A DNA stretch of 57,074 bases from Chrysophaeum taylorii (taxonomy: Eukaryota > Sar > Pelagophyceae > Pelagomonadales > Pelagomonadaceae), in assembly GCA_029834535.1 (NCBI GenBank), contig JAQMWT010000241.1:1-57074 (forward strand), written 5' to 3'. The notes beneath the pieces were generated by a model. That model saw nothing but the letters and a program-made list of their open reading frames with translations. It was not told where the DNA came from and did not search any database. The position numbers were made by a program, and so were the translations under genes. Positions 26,301 to 35,627 of this stretch are shown in pieces; position 1 is the first letter of the stretch; every line of letters starts with the position of its first letter.

Positions 26301-26350
26301 TCATGGGGCTCCAATAGAAGGTAACATTCAGAGCCAAAAACCTTGAGCAT
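23315..26350 (-). pseudogene. Copia-like pol of element M1: linker domain, RT, RNase H
   Basis: Read from 26350 down. It begins with an integrase tail (VFGSECYLLLEPHEHHKW, RKYLYFCC), then a Pro-rich stretch. The unassigned linker domain follows (AYKAAGCKLADFRWDL; about 25780-25250), then TATSLNY. Reverse transcriptase has KHKARLVLRGFLASLGADFF, YHADVPNAFVQ and CSLSVDDIVI; RNase H has VDADNAP, RKSTTGF and STHEAELIAL. The copia tail ends ALSTRWF and NVADGFTKPL. Reverse transcriptase copies the element RNA to cDNA. Frameshifts at about 25120, 24400 and 23690 inactivate it. It is family 1, closest to element C. Confidence 0.88.
25158..25178 (-). repeat. 21-bp motif, M1 copy 1 (before RT)
   Basis: Minus strand GACCGCAACGTCGCTAAACT plus A, read TATSLNY in pol between the linker domain and RT. 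The matching site in element C is at 40296-40316. Confidence 0.9.
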
Positions 26351-26351
26351 G

Positions 26352-27530
26352 TCATGTTGGGTTGTAGAGTGGCTGTGGCGGACTCAGGAAAGCATGATGA
26401 ATGCGTTCGAGCGTGGCGTTCGGGAGAAGGTTGTAGCTTTGAACGGTGTGTATCACCGCCCACGGAAACATGGTGGCTGGTTCCACGATCTTGGCGCCAC
26501 GATAGTGAGCTTTAAGGAGAGAACGAAGGCGAGTTGAGGTGGCGGAGGCGATGAAACCGATGGCGGACTCAACTTCAAAGTTAAAGTGGTGCATGTGCGG
26601 CGGGAAGGCGATGAGTTGAATGCCCTTATCGACGCGGTACGGGGAGGTAATGTGCTGGCTAAAGTAGGGCTTGAAGGCATCGGAGTAGAGGGTGCGCATG
26701 TGCACGTTGAGTTGTGTACGACAGAAGTCATACACAAAATCCAGAGCTTGAGTGAACTCCGTGGCGTTGGTGGTGCGTGTAAAGTACACCAAGAGAAATT
26801 TCGAAATGAGTTCCTTGAAGACGATGATACGTGTGAAGCCTCCCCATTCGGATGGGATGGTCACATAGCCGCCGTCGCACGCCCAGACGCGTCGGCGCGA
26901 CTGTCTGCTAGGGCTCCGGCTTTCTTTCCGCCGGCGCGGACGCGAGCTGTTACGGCTCTTGTCGCGGCGTCGGGGGCTCCGGCTATCTCGACGGCCCGGT
27001 CGTGTCGAAGACGATCGGCCGTGTTCATCTTTCAAGTGCTTCACGGAATCCATGACCGTGGTCAGCTGCGTGCCCATGTCGTTGAGTCTGCTCTGAATAT
27101 CATGAGCGGCCCTCGAACCGAGAGTGGCATCTGAAGTGCCATCATCGCGCGACTGGGTGTCTTTCTTCTGTCGACTCTCCCATCTGCCTCGAGAGAGAGG
27201 TTTCTTATCGTTTTCGATGTACTTGCACATCGCAGCATAGTAGTCATCGTGTTCGCGGGTGCAAATGACGCGGCTCCCATGTTCATGCTTGTTGTGGGTC
27301 GAGAGCAAAAATCCACAATCCTTGCATGTGAGCTCGTACCACTTTTTTGGATTCTCTTCTAAACGTAACGATTCAAATTCCGTCTTCTTATCTTTCGGTC
27401 CCGAAGCAAGCGCTCGGCCTCCGCGTCCAGACGGCGGTTTCTGCGGCTTCCCGCTCGACGGCGAATTGCGGTTGTTCCGCTCCGCCAACGCGGTCGCGAA
27501 ATCGTTCTCGAGCCGCGTAATCAGTGACAA
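26352..27530 (-). CDS. Chimeric ORF: gypsy-type Gag C-half fused to copia-like integrase core
   Basis: A single open frame of 392 residues. Residues 1 to about 215 continue the gypsy-like Gag of 27521-28873. They include a CKDCGFLLSTHNKHEHG zinc-like segment, a coiled coil and an Arg/Ser-rich tail (RRRDKSRNSSRPRRRKESRS). At VWACDGG it passes without a break into the copia-like integrase core, where homology to element C begins. The integrase part has D in ACDGGYVTIP, D in LYSDAFKPYF and E in NFEVESAIGF, so D-D-E is kept though the usual DNG is absent. It ends at a frameshift after PQPLYNPT, continuing in the M1 pol frame. The fusion probably arose by recombination or template switching. Whether it is translated is unknown. 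Confidence 0.75.
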   Translation of the reverse strand: MSLITRLENDFATALAERNNRNSPSSGKPQKPPSGRGGRALASGPKDKKTEFESLRLEENPKKWYELTCKDCGFLLSTHNKHEHGSRVICTREHDDYYAAMCKYIENDKKPLSRGRWESRQKKDTQSRDDGTSDATLGSRAAHDIQSRLNDMGTQLTTVMDSVKHLKDEHGRSSSTRPGRRDSRSPRRRDKSRNSSRPRRRKESRSPSRQSRRRVWACDGGYVTIPSEWGGFTRIIVFKELISKFLLVYFTRTTNATEFTQALDFVYDFCRTQLNVHMRTLYSDAFKPYFSQHITSPYRVDKGIQLIAFPPHMHHFNFEVESAIGFIASATSTRLRSLLKAHYRGAKIVEPATMFPWAVIHTVQSYNLLPNATLERIHHAFLSPPQPLYNPT

Positions 27531-28873
27531 CGTCGACGTAAACGTATATACGTAGTCGGGTGCCCGCTCCGCATGGTTCGCACGCGGGATTTTAATTCGT
27601 TGGACTCCAGTCCACGTATCAAATAAGAAATGATCTCAACGTCATTGAGGTCGCGATTGGCCACAGAGCAGTAGGCCATCGCCTCGCTCTGGAAATTGGT
27701 GCAATAAGTGTGCACGTGGCGTTCCCCAGGTCGTTTCGGAACGGTCGCCTGGGTCGTACCCTGTAGCTTTCGTAATAATTCCTCTGTCGTCATCGGCAAA
27801 GGGCAACTCGATCGGAAGTATCTAAAAATCTCGAGCCAGTACTCCCTGTTCAGTCGTCGTAGTCGTCGTACCACTGAACCGTACTCATCATCATCGATAT
27901 CCCGACGTAAATAAAAAGACGCCGGATGGTCGAGATCCCTGCACGCGTCGTTGGATTTCTTCAGGTGTTCCCGGAAAATCGGGGCGACTGTGTCGCGTAA
28001 GCTTACTGGCAGTAGGTACCGCAGCTTTTCCATGCTAAAATGGTCTTCGGCTAACGTACTCATCACTGCGTCTGCATCTAAATCGAACTGGTCCTGGTCG
28101 CGACCATCAAGAACCAATTTAAACGTTTCAGTCTTTAATCCGGAGGTTGATCGCCGATCCTTGCTGCGATCGTGTTTAGCTAGCGCGCTGGCGAACCGGT
28201 CAGTGAAGTCCATGAGGAACTTCTGGTTGTCGATCTTCCCGTCGTCATGCGTCTCCTCCTTAGTTTCGTAATCATCGTCATCATAGCGCGGCTTCCTAAC
28301 TTTCGCGCGTGTTCGTGTAGGCGGCGGCTCTTCCTCGGGTCGGGATCCCGGGCTGCTCGCTCGCCTCGATCGACTCGGCGTACGTAAATCGTCCCTTTCT
28401 CGGGTCAATAAATCTACTCGATCTTGAAGTTCCTCGGATCGAGCTTGGAGTTCTTCTGCTCGAGAGTTCGCTTTCCGCACTTGCTCTCGTAACTCTTCTG
28501 TCTCCTTCCGGCGTAGTCGTTCCTTTCGATCGCTTTCTTCCGCGATCTGCGGTAGAAGTTTCTCTTGCGAGCGTTCGTTTTCTCGACGCAACGCGCGTAG
28601 ATGAGCTTCATAAAACTCGTTCATGTTCGTTGCATCTGGGTTTCGCGCACGTGTTGATGGAGCTGTCGGTTGTCTCTCGGGCGGCGCTTCCACCGGTTTA
28701 CCATCGTCGTAGTCCAGCTCTTCTTCATCGCCATCACCCTCGGTAGCATAATCCTTACCATCATTATCATCAACTCCATCGTCATCATCATCGTTCCGCT
28801 CGTTCGTCCCCTCGGGACGACTTGAAGGTTCGGGTTCTCGTATCTGCTCGTCAGCAGCATCATCTTCCTCCAT
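27521..28873 (-). CDS. Ty3/gypsy-like Gag, main part
   Basis: This ORF of about 450 residues has an acidic N-terminus (runs of Asp/Glu, residues 20-60). A long coiled coil follows (ALRRENERSQEKLLPQIAEE; ETEELREQVRKANSRAEELQ, about 95-165), then a basic Ser/Arg linker. The capsid-like domain contains NQKFLMDFTDRFASALAKHD and, near the end, VHTYCTNFQSEAMAYC and NDVEIISYLIRGLESNELKS. That last block is the signature of retrotransposon Gag capsids (a helix, then FLxGL). At about 27540-27600 the frame shifts into the next ORF, whose first residues continue the protein. Gag would package the RNA in the cytoplasm. Confidence 0.7.
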   Translation of the reverse strand: MEEDDAADEQIREPEPSSRPEGTNERNDDDDDGVDDNDGKDYATEGDGDEEELDYDDGKPVEAPPERQPTAPSTRARNPDATNMNEFYEAHLRALRRENERSQEKLLPQIAEESDRKERLRRKETEELREQVRKANSRAEELQARSEELQDRVDLLTRERDDLRTPSRSRRASSPGSRPEEEPPPTRTRAKVRKPRYDDDDYETKEETHDDGKIDNQKFLMDFTDRFASALAKHDRSKDRRSTSGLKTETFKLVLDGRDQDQFDLDADAVMSTLAEDHFSMEKLRYLLPVSLRDTVAPIFREHLKKSNDACRDLDHPASFYLRRDIDDDEYGSVVRRLRRLNREYWLEIFRYFRSSCPLPMTTEELLRKLQGTTQATVPKRPGERHVHTYCTNFQSEAMAYCSVANRDLNDVEIISYLIRGLESNELKSRVRTMRSGHPTTYIRLRRRCH

Positions 28874-28904
28874 ATCGGCTCCGGCTCGCTCTAATCGGCC
28901 AAAG

Positions 28905-29462
28905 TCAGAACGGGTCCAAAATGGTTGAGTCGTCGTCGTTCTCGTGTTCCTTCGACTCTGGGACTTCTACTCGTCCACGACACGCGTAATATCGTCGCCG
29001 CGTGCGTCTTCCATCGACCGATTTATCAGTTCCGGTGGGCGGCAGATTTCGTTTCTGCCCGGCAATCAATGCCTCAGTGAGTTGCGATCTCACTCCGCTC
29101 GCCTGCAGCAGCGGTACCCGGGTTGCGCGTCGGCTCGAACCGATCCGCGCGTCGTCACCTCTGACGACTAACGTATCCGGCCGGGGAACATTCCCACGGC
29201 GATGGTCCCTCTTGAACTCTTCGTCGGCGCGCTTGATCAGGGCGCGCACGGATCTTCCGGACCGTGTAGAGAATGCAAGATGCACTCGTCCGCTGCGACC
29301 GATATGGTCGCTCGAATCTCGTATTCCTCCACCACCTGTAGCGTTAGGGGAAATTATGCCTACCTGGCGCACCTTCGAATCTAGGCTCGCCGCTCGCGTC
29401 CGTGCCATTGATGGAGTCACTGGACGAGGAAGGCCGTTCTCTCGCCACACAACCACAATCAA
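28905..29462 (-). CDS. N-terminal basic ORF of the gypsy-like Gag
   Basis: About 185 residues, rich in Arg and Ser, include FSTRSGRSVRALIKRADEEF and end DDSTILDPF. The other frame at this point reads TTQPFWTRSDFGRLERAGAD and runs straight into the start of the 28873 ORF. The two were therefore probably one Gag reading frame now broken by a frameshift near 28920. No known domain was recognised in this part. Confidence 0.55.
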   Translation of the reverse strand: MIVVVWRENGLPRPVTPSMARTRAASLDSKVRQVGIISPNATGGGGIRDSSDHIGRSGRVHLAFSTRSGRSVRALIKRADEEFKRDHRRGNVPRPDTLVVRGDDARIGSSRRATRVPLLQASGVRSQLTEALIAGQKRNLPPTGTDKSVDGRRTRRRYYACRGRVEVPESKEHENDDDSTILDPF

Positions 29463-29484
29463 CTTCCGTTCCTGGTCCTCACAA

Positions 29485-29672
29485 CTTGAGGATCGGCTGT
29501 TGCTTTATGATTAAGATATTATCGAAACACAGAAATCAGGGTGACACATGTCACGGAAATGGAAGATGATGTCACAGAGAAAACTGACATCATCAGAACG
29601 GAGTAGGGTGCCCCTGATAAGGGGGGACCCTAAATGAGGGGTAAGCCTTAGGAGGCGGGAGTTGCCGCCACA
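29485..29672 (-). repeat. Probable 5' LTR and leader of the gypsy-like element
   Basis: On the minus strand a boundary at 29672 reads TGTGGCGGCAACTCCCGCC, similar to the start of the gypsy LTRs elsewhere (TGTGGCAGTAACGCCC). It lies exactly where copia element M3 pol breaks off (after SSALMEH). Downstream, before the Gag ORFs, is GACCAGGAACGG, resembling the post-LTR sequence at 44942. The right boundary is clear; the other end is approximate. Confidence 0.5.
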
Positions 29673-31810
29673 TGCTCCATTAGTGCGGAGGACTGCGAGT
29701 AATACCATAGGCGAAGATTGCGATTCTCTGGTTTACGGAGATAGCGAAACATTCCAGCTAGTATCTGGACATGCAGGTGGGAAGGACCATGCATTCCACA
29801 AGAACAACGACTTAGACTTTGAGAAAGACCTGGTCTACAGGCTAGTTGTACAAAAGTTAATTTCCCGAGAAGTGTCGAGAAAGTGTGGAGGATGAACTCG
29901 CCCGTCTCAGTGGACGGCTCTCCAGTTTTACAAACAGTTGAAGGAGACATGGGGGTCGAAGATGGTCGTAATTTTAACGAGATAGAGCGCTCCTCAAAGA
30001 TGGCATCAAGTTTAGCTTGACAATCCAGTGAAATATAACCATCGGCAGTACGCGTTACTCGCATACCTAAGAGCGTGTGAACTTCTTCGAACTCGTCGAC
30101 GGAATACTCCTTTTTCATAGCTTGTTGAAACTCGAGACGGAGGACTTCTGAAGTGCAAATGACAACAACAACATCCACGGATAGAGTGCATAACAAGAAA
30201 GTAGCATCATCTCGGACTTTCGCATAAATACTTGTGTCCGTCCGAAAGCGATGATAGCCTAGTGCGTCAAAGAATCCATTCATTGTTTGATTCCAGAGCG
30301 CGGGAGTCTGTCGTAGTCCATAAAGCGACTTGAGCAGCTTGGGAAAACGACGTCCTTGGTATTTAGCATATTCAGGATCCATTGGACAAATGCCTTGCGG
30401 TAACTTGACATAGACGTGAGAGTCGATGGGGGCTCGGACGAACGCGTCGGGCACGTCTATATGATAGACGGGAAGCCGAAGATGCGCAGCGAGAGCTAGG
30501 ACACAGCGGATGCCTGTGAGCTGCGCCATCGGGCTGAACGTGTTGAAGAAATCGGCATGGAGGGAAGCGAGAAACCCCCTTAGCACCAACCTTGCCTTGT
30601 GCTTGAGATATTCGCCGGCGGCGTTAGTCTTTATACGTAACACCAGCCTGGTATCAATGGGCTTGGAGTTGGCCATCGGCAGCGATAACTTGAAGCAGCC
30701 GAACTTAACAATGTCGAAGATCTCCTTGGAAATCGCGGAGATGTAGGCCTTGCGATCAGCGTCTGAAAGACCTTTTATACAGGCCAGCTCATATTCATCG
30801 ATCTTGATGTCTTTAGCTTGGATCTTGTATTCATCAGGGCCGACGGTGCTAGGATCTTGATCTTGGGTTAAATAGGTGATCTCATAAGAATCAGCATCTG
30901 AGTGAGCGGGAGTATGGTCAGGAATTTCGACTAGTTGAACTACAAGTAGAGGATCAGCGTGGAGGTGAGACTCAATATAGTGCGCCTGCACGGTGATGTA
31001 GTCCTCGATGTCGGAGAGGTGGGGCTCTGAAGCTCCGTAGGAGGCTTCATTGTGTGCCATTGTTGCATGGGGAGTTAACAGCGCGTACGCGTATTGAGCG
31101 GGAGGAACTTGAAATGCTTGGGCATGTTCAGTGATTAAATGAACAAGAGCACGAGGTAGGTGGAAATCCGAGAGGCTGGGGTCATCAAGAAGGTGAACTG
31201 GCGTGGCAGCCGATGGATGGATGTGAATGCCTTGACACACACCTGAAGATGAGCGTGAAGAATATTGCGGTAGCGCTTGGTGAACGTGATGATGAAGAGT
31301 TGGTGTGAATTCCCCCTCTGGAGGCATAGCCATCCAGTGGATGCCATTAGCGGCATGTAGGGGGTGGAGGGTGAGGTCGAAGAAAGTGATATATTGCTTG
31401 GACAGATCATATTTAAAATCGGCGAGCGTACCACCAGCTTGTTTATAAGCAGCGATCGTTGGCGAGGCAATGCGAGCTTGTACAGGTTGAAGATTGGTTT
31501 TACGGCGAGGTTGAGGTTGATTAGCAGCCACAGTAGCTAACAATGAGTAAGCATTGTTTAGAGAGTCGTGGGATTGATGAATAGTATCCATCAATAATAC
31601 TTTAGGTGGCTTGGTAGCGGTAGTACCAGGGATATATGGAATCCATGATGCGGGTTTATCCAAGCATCGGTTAGATGAAAATTTGGTCTCATTATATATC
31701 TTTAACAAGAACTCCAATAACGGACGAACATCGTTAGGATCAACTAGCTTTAAAACTTCAGGATTGTGCGCGAGTTGTTCCCAGAGCGTGTCTCGTAGAG
31801 TTTGCACCAT
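29673..31810 (-). pseudogene. Copia-like pol of element M3 (linker domain and RT), truncated
   Basis: The open frame of family 2 starts in Gag-derived sequence and passes directly to the linker domain (PQPRRKTNL, AAYKQAGGTLADFKYDL, GIHWMAMPPEGE). Protease and integrase are missing. Reverse transcriptase follows with KHKARLVLRGFLASL, YHIDVPDAFVR, LYGLRQTPALWNQ and the catalytic box SVDV where relatives have SVDD. The second catalytic aspartate is thus Val and the enzyme is inactive. RNase H is lost: after LRKPENRNLRLWYY and SSALMEH the gypsy-like LTR begins at 29672, carrying the stop. The Gag-to-linker junction falls in sequence matching element B (CCTCAACCTCG), so a deletion at a short homology is likely. 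Confidence 0.85.
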
Positions 31811-32760
31811 TCCAATAAAGACTGAGAATAGCGCTCGTGATCAGAGGGATTAGCATATAGACGATAGATCTCCTCGTGAGCTTTGAGTGTGATTATGGAA
31901 TCATTAAATTGGATTGATGCTTCGTCATAATTTAATTGCTTTGCCTGAGTTTGGAAGGCAAGGAGTTGTTCGACAAATACATGAGCATACCAATTAACAT
32001 TTAAGGACATTCGATTAAACTGAGATTTAAGCTCAGTGACATCTGTACATGACACTGTCTCATAGTAATGGTAAGCTAAAAGCATTACTGCACGTAGTTT
32101 ATTAGGGTGTGCAGTAAGCGCATAAATCTTCTTTAATTGAGGCCACATGGCGAGGGCAGGGCGTTCTTGAGATTCTAGATTGAAGAACGTGTACAGGAAA
32201 CCGGCGTAAGTTTCACAATGTCTGATCCAATCGGCATTAGAGAGACCTGTAAAGGACATGTTAGTTAGAGATGGGTCATACACAATTGATTTAGTGAATC
32301 GGGTATCTACTAAAGTGAGGACACGCTTAACATCCTCATTTAATTCGGGACGAACAAGATTATATGACTCTTGAAAGAAAAGTCGTTCGAGATTATTACG
32401 AACATCAACTGATAGTTGATGGGAAGAGTTGACGTGCCAAGTCTTGAGATGATCAGGCAAGGCATCTTCATTAGATAATTGTAATTCGTTAGTTTTTTCA
32501 GCTTTCCATTGAGCGAAAATGATATCAACTTCGTGTTCGAGAAGTTGGTTATACTTTTTTTTTGCTCCGGAGCATTCCGGGCGTAAGCGTCGTACGAATC
32601 AAAGCAGAACAACGCGTCCACGTATGGGCTTGTCATATGCCTGCGAAGCATTTCAAGTTGTAAACTCACATTGGTCGAATTGTCTTGAAAGCGCAATCCG
32701 GAGTTGAGTTTATCAACGAGGATTTGTTCTTGTTTGCAAATATCAGTGGTGGATATTGGT
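31750..32760 (-). pseudogene. Copia-like Gag of element M3
   Basis: Helical, charged sequence upstream of the M3 pol frame is open from 32460 to 31750 and extendable upstream through a run of nine A at about 32551-32559, where the frame shifts. Segments include ICKQEQILVDKLNSG, EMLRRHMTSPYVDALFCF, YNQLLEHEVDIIFAQWKAEK and FVEQLLAFQTQAKQLNY. It stands where copia Gag is expected, and the helix pattern is like the Gag capsid of copia elements, but I see no CCHC knuckle. If right, family 2 has a normal upstream Gag, so the third ORF after pol is an extra gene rather than a moved Gag. It ends head to head with element B at about 32760. Confidence 0.6.
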
Positions 32761-32761
32761 C

Positions 32762-35514
32762 AGCACCCCCAATGATGCGGCGCAGAGGGGGAATGCTATG
32801 CCTACCGACACTGACCATGAGAGGGGACTCCTTCTTCTCATCTCCATGCTCCCTCTCCCGCCCCCGCATTTGCTCCAGCTGCTCCCGCGCCCGCTACTTC
32901 CACCACCACACCTACATCTGAAGTGTCGCCCGACACTCTGTCACTTTTACCATCTTATCGGTCTCTCTATTCCCAGTATGTCCTCCGTCTCACCCGTGGT
33001 CCTCATCACCCTCAACCTCGTCGCAAAACCAATCTCAAGGATGTTCTTACTCGTATTGCTTCGCCTACTGTTGCCGCTTATAAACAAGCCGGTGGTACGC
33101 TTGCCGACTTCAAGTATGACCTCTCCAAGCAGTACATAACGTTCTGCGACCCCACCCTCCACTCCCTTCATCTCGCTCATGGCATCCACTGGACGGCTAT
33201 ACCTCCAGAGGGGGAATTTACACCATCCCTTCATCACCATGCGCACCAAGCGATTTCACAGTCCTCTTCAGTTATGTGTCATAGGAGCCATAGCCACCCA
33301 TCGCCTGATGCTCCCCATGTTCACTTCTGCGACGACGTCAACCTTGCAGACTTTCACCTTCCTCAAGCTCTCGTTCATTTAATTTCTGAACATGCTCACG
33401 CCTTTCAAGTTCCTCCCGCTCAATATGCTTATGCTTAGTTCACGCCCCACTCCATTTTGGATCATAATGACGCTTCTTATGGTGCTTCCAAGCCTCATCT
33501 CTCCGCCATCGAAGACTATATCACCGTGCAATCGCATTACATTGAGGCCCACCTTGGTGATGCTCCTCTACTAGTCGTTCAACTCGTCGAAGATCCCGAT
33601 CACGCTCATCTGCCCGATAATGTCGCTTCTTACGCAATTACTCATCCGACGACGACTCATGACCCCAGCGCGGTTGGTTCGGACGAATACAAGATTCAAG
33701 CCATAGATATCAAAATTGATGAATATGAGTTGAACTGCCTCAAAGGTCTCTCAGACGCTGATCGCAAAGCTTATGTTGCTGCCATCTCCAAAGAGATTTT
33801 TGACATTGTTAAGTTTGGCTGCTTTAAACTAGCGCTGCCAATGGTCAACTCAAAGCCTATTGACACCCGTCTCGTCCTAAGTATAAAAACCAACGCTGCT
33901 GGTCAGTACATTAAACATAAAGCACGCCTGGTCCTACGAGGATTCTTAGCCTCTCTGGGCACCGATTTCTTCAACACATTCAGCCCTATGGCACAGCTTA
34001 CCGGCACCCGTTGTGTTTTGGCGCTAGCAGCTCATCTGCGACTTCCCGTCTACCATGTCGACGTCCCTAACGCTTTTGTTCAAGCTCCCATCGATTCTCA
34101 TGTCTATGTCAAACTGCCACAAGGCATTTACCTTCTCGATCCTGAAGATACTAAATACCAAGGCCGCCGTCTCCCAAAGCTACTTAAATGTCTCTATGGA
34201 TTGCGTCAGAGCCCTGCCCTTTGGAATCAAACTATAAACGGCTTCTTTGATTCATTAGGCTACACACGATTTCGAACAGACACATGCATTTACGCTAAAG
34301 TCCAAGCTGACGCTACATTTCTAATTTGCACGCTCTCAGTAGACGACGTCGTCATTACTTGTACTTCGGCAACTCTACGTCGTGAGTTCCAGCAAGCCCT
34401 GAAAAAGGAATACTCGGTCGACACCTTCGAGGAAGTCCATACTCTCCTAGGCATGCGCATAACGCGTACAACTGATGGCTCTATATCACTGGACTGTCAG
34501 GCTAAACTTGACGCATTTTTCGAAGAGTACCCCATTTTAATGCAGTTACGTCCCACTTCCACACCGATGTCACCATCAGCCACGTATAAAACTGGAGAGC
34601 CATCTTCTGATATGGACAAGTTCACCCTTCGTACCTTCTCTACTCTACTCGGCAAGCTCACGTTTGTCCAATTAGCCTGTCGCCCCGGTCTATCACAAAG
34701 TCTCAGTCGTTGCTCTCGAGGAATGCATAATCCAGCATTTCTACATGTTCAAGTACTAACAGGAACGCTCCGCTACTTGCGCAAACCCGAAAATCGCAAT
34801 CTTCGCCTCTGGTACTACTCTGGTTCTTCCGCTCTAATGGACCATCTTCGACTTCTTATCGGTAATCGTACTGACATGGCCACCATGTTGGACTACACTA
34901 ACGAACAAGTCAATTCAGGTAATTTTGATCCACTGGTCGCATTCGTTGATGCCGATAATGCACCCTCTTATGAACAAGACCGCAAATCTACAACCGGTTA
35001 CGCTATCTTTTTGTTTGGTTCTCTCATCACTTGGAAGTCTAAGCTGCAACCTATTACAGCTACTTCTACGCATGAGAGTGAACTTATCGCCCTTAATATG
35101 TGCGCCGATGATGTGGTCTGGTTACGCAAATTGCTAACGGAAATGGCATTCGTTATAAATCCTCACTTCTATCTCCGCCAACCTTCAGGGAAAGACCTGC
35201 TACTAGATTATGATGCTCACGACAATCCCCTCCCATCGGACATGTCGTTCATACGTAACAGTCCTATACTTGGAGATTCGGCCTCTGCTATTCATCTATC
35301 TAATAACCCCGACAGCGCGACTAAGGCTAAAGCTATCAGCACACGCTGGTTCCGTATACGCGACTACGTACAGTTGAAACGCATACGTCTACATCATGTT
35401 TCCGGCACCCATAATATCGCCGATGGATTTACCAAACCCTTTGGAGCTCCACTCTTCAGCAGATTTCGCACGTTACTCGGCTTACAACAACCCATAGCTC
35501 AACAAGATGGTTAA
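32762..35514 (+). pseudogene. Copia-like pol of element B: linker, RT, RNase H (one nonsense codon)
   Basis: This is family 2. The 5' part (Gag, protease, integrase) is missing. Sequence starts in the Pro-rich linker; the frame runs from 32923 to 35514, interrupted only by TAG at 33436-33438. The linker domain reads RIASPTVAAYKQAGGTLADF and GIHWTAIPPEGE. Reverse transcriptase has KHKARLVLRGFLASLGTDFF, YHVDVPNAFVQ and SVDD (34336-34347) in place of the usual YVDD. RNase H has FVDADNAP, DRKSTTGYAIFL and STHESELIAL; the end has LGDSASAIHLSNNP and NIADGFTKPF. Apart from one stop it is the best preserved RT/RNase H in the window. The third ORF follows after 113 bp. Confidence 0.9.
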
Positions 35515-35531
35515 TCATTACCCTTCATTAT

Positions 35532-35552
35532 GTCCGAAATGACTTTAAACTA
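35532..35552 (+). repeat. 21-bp motif, element B (after pol stop)
   Basis: GTCCGAAATGACTTTAAACT plus A matches the family 1 motif at 17 of 21 positions and sits at the same place: after the pol stop, in the pol frame, ending in a stop. With the preceding ATG it makes a tiny ORF, MSEMTLN then TAA. No other copy was seen in element B. Confidence 0.7.
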
Positions 35553-35627
35553 ACCCTGCTATGTAAAGGAATACTGGCTCGCTAAAATGTGAAATGCAAC
35601 AAAAGATGTGATGTGGAGATTCCTCTC

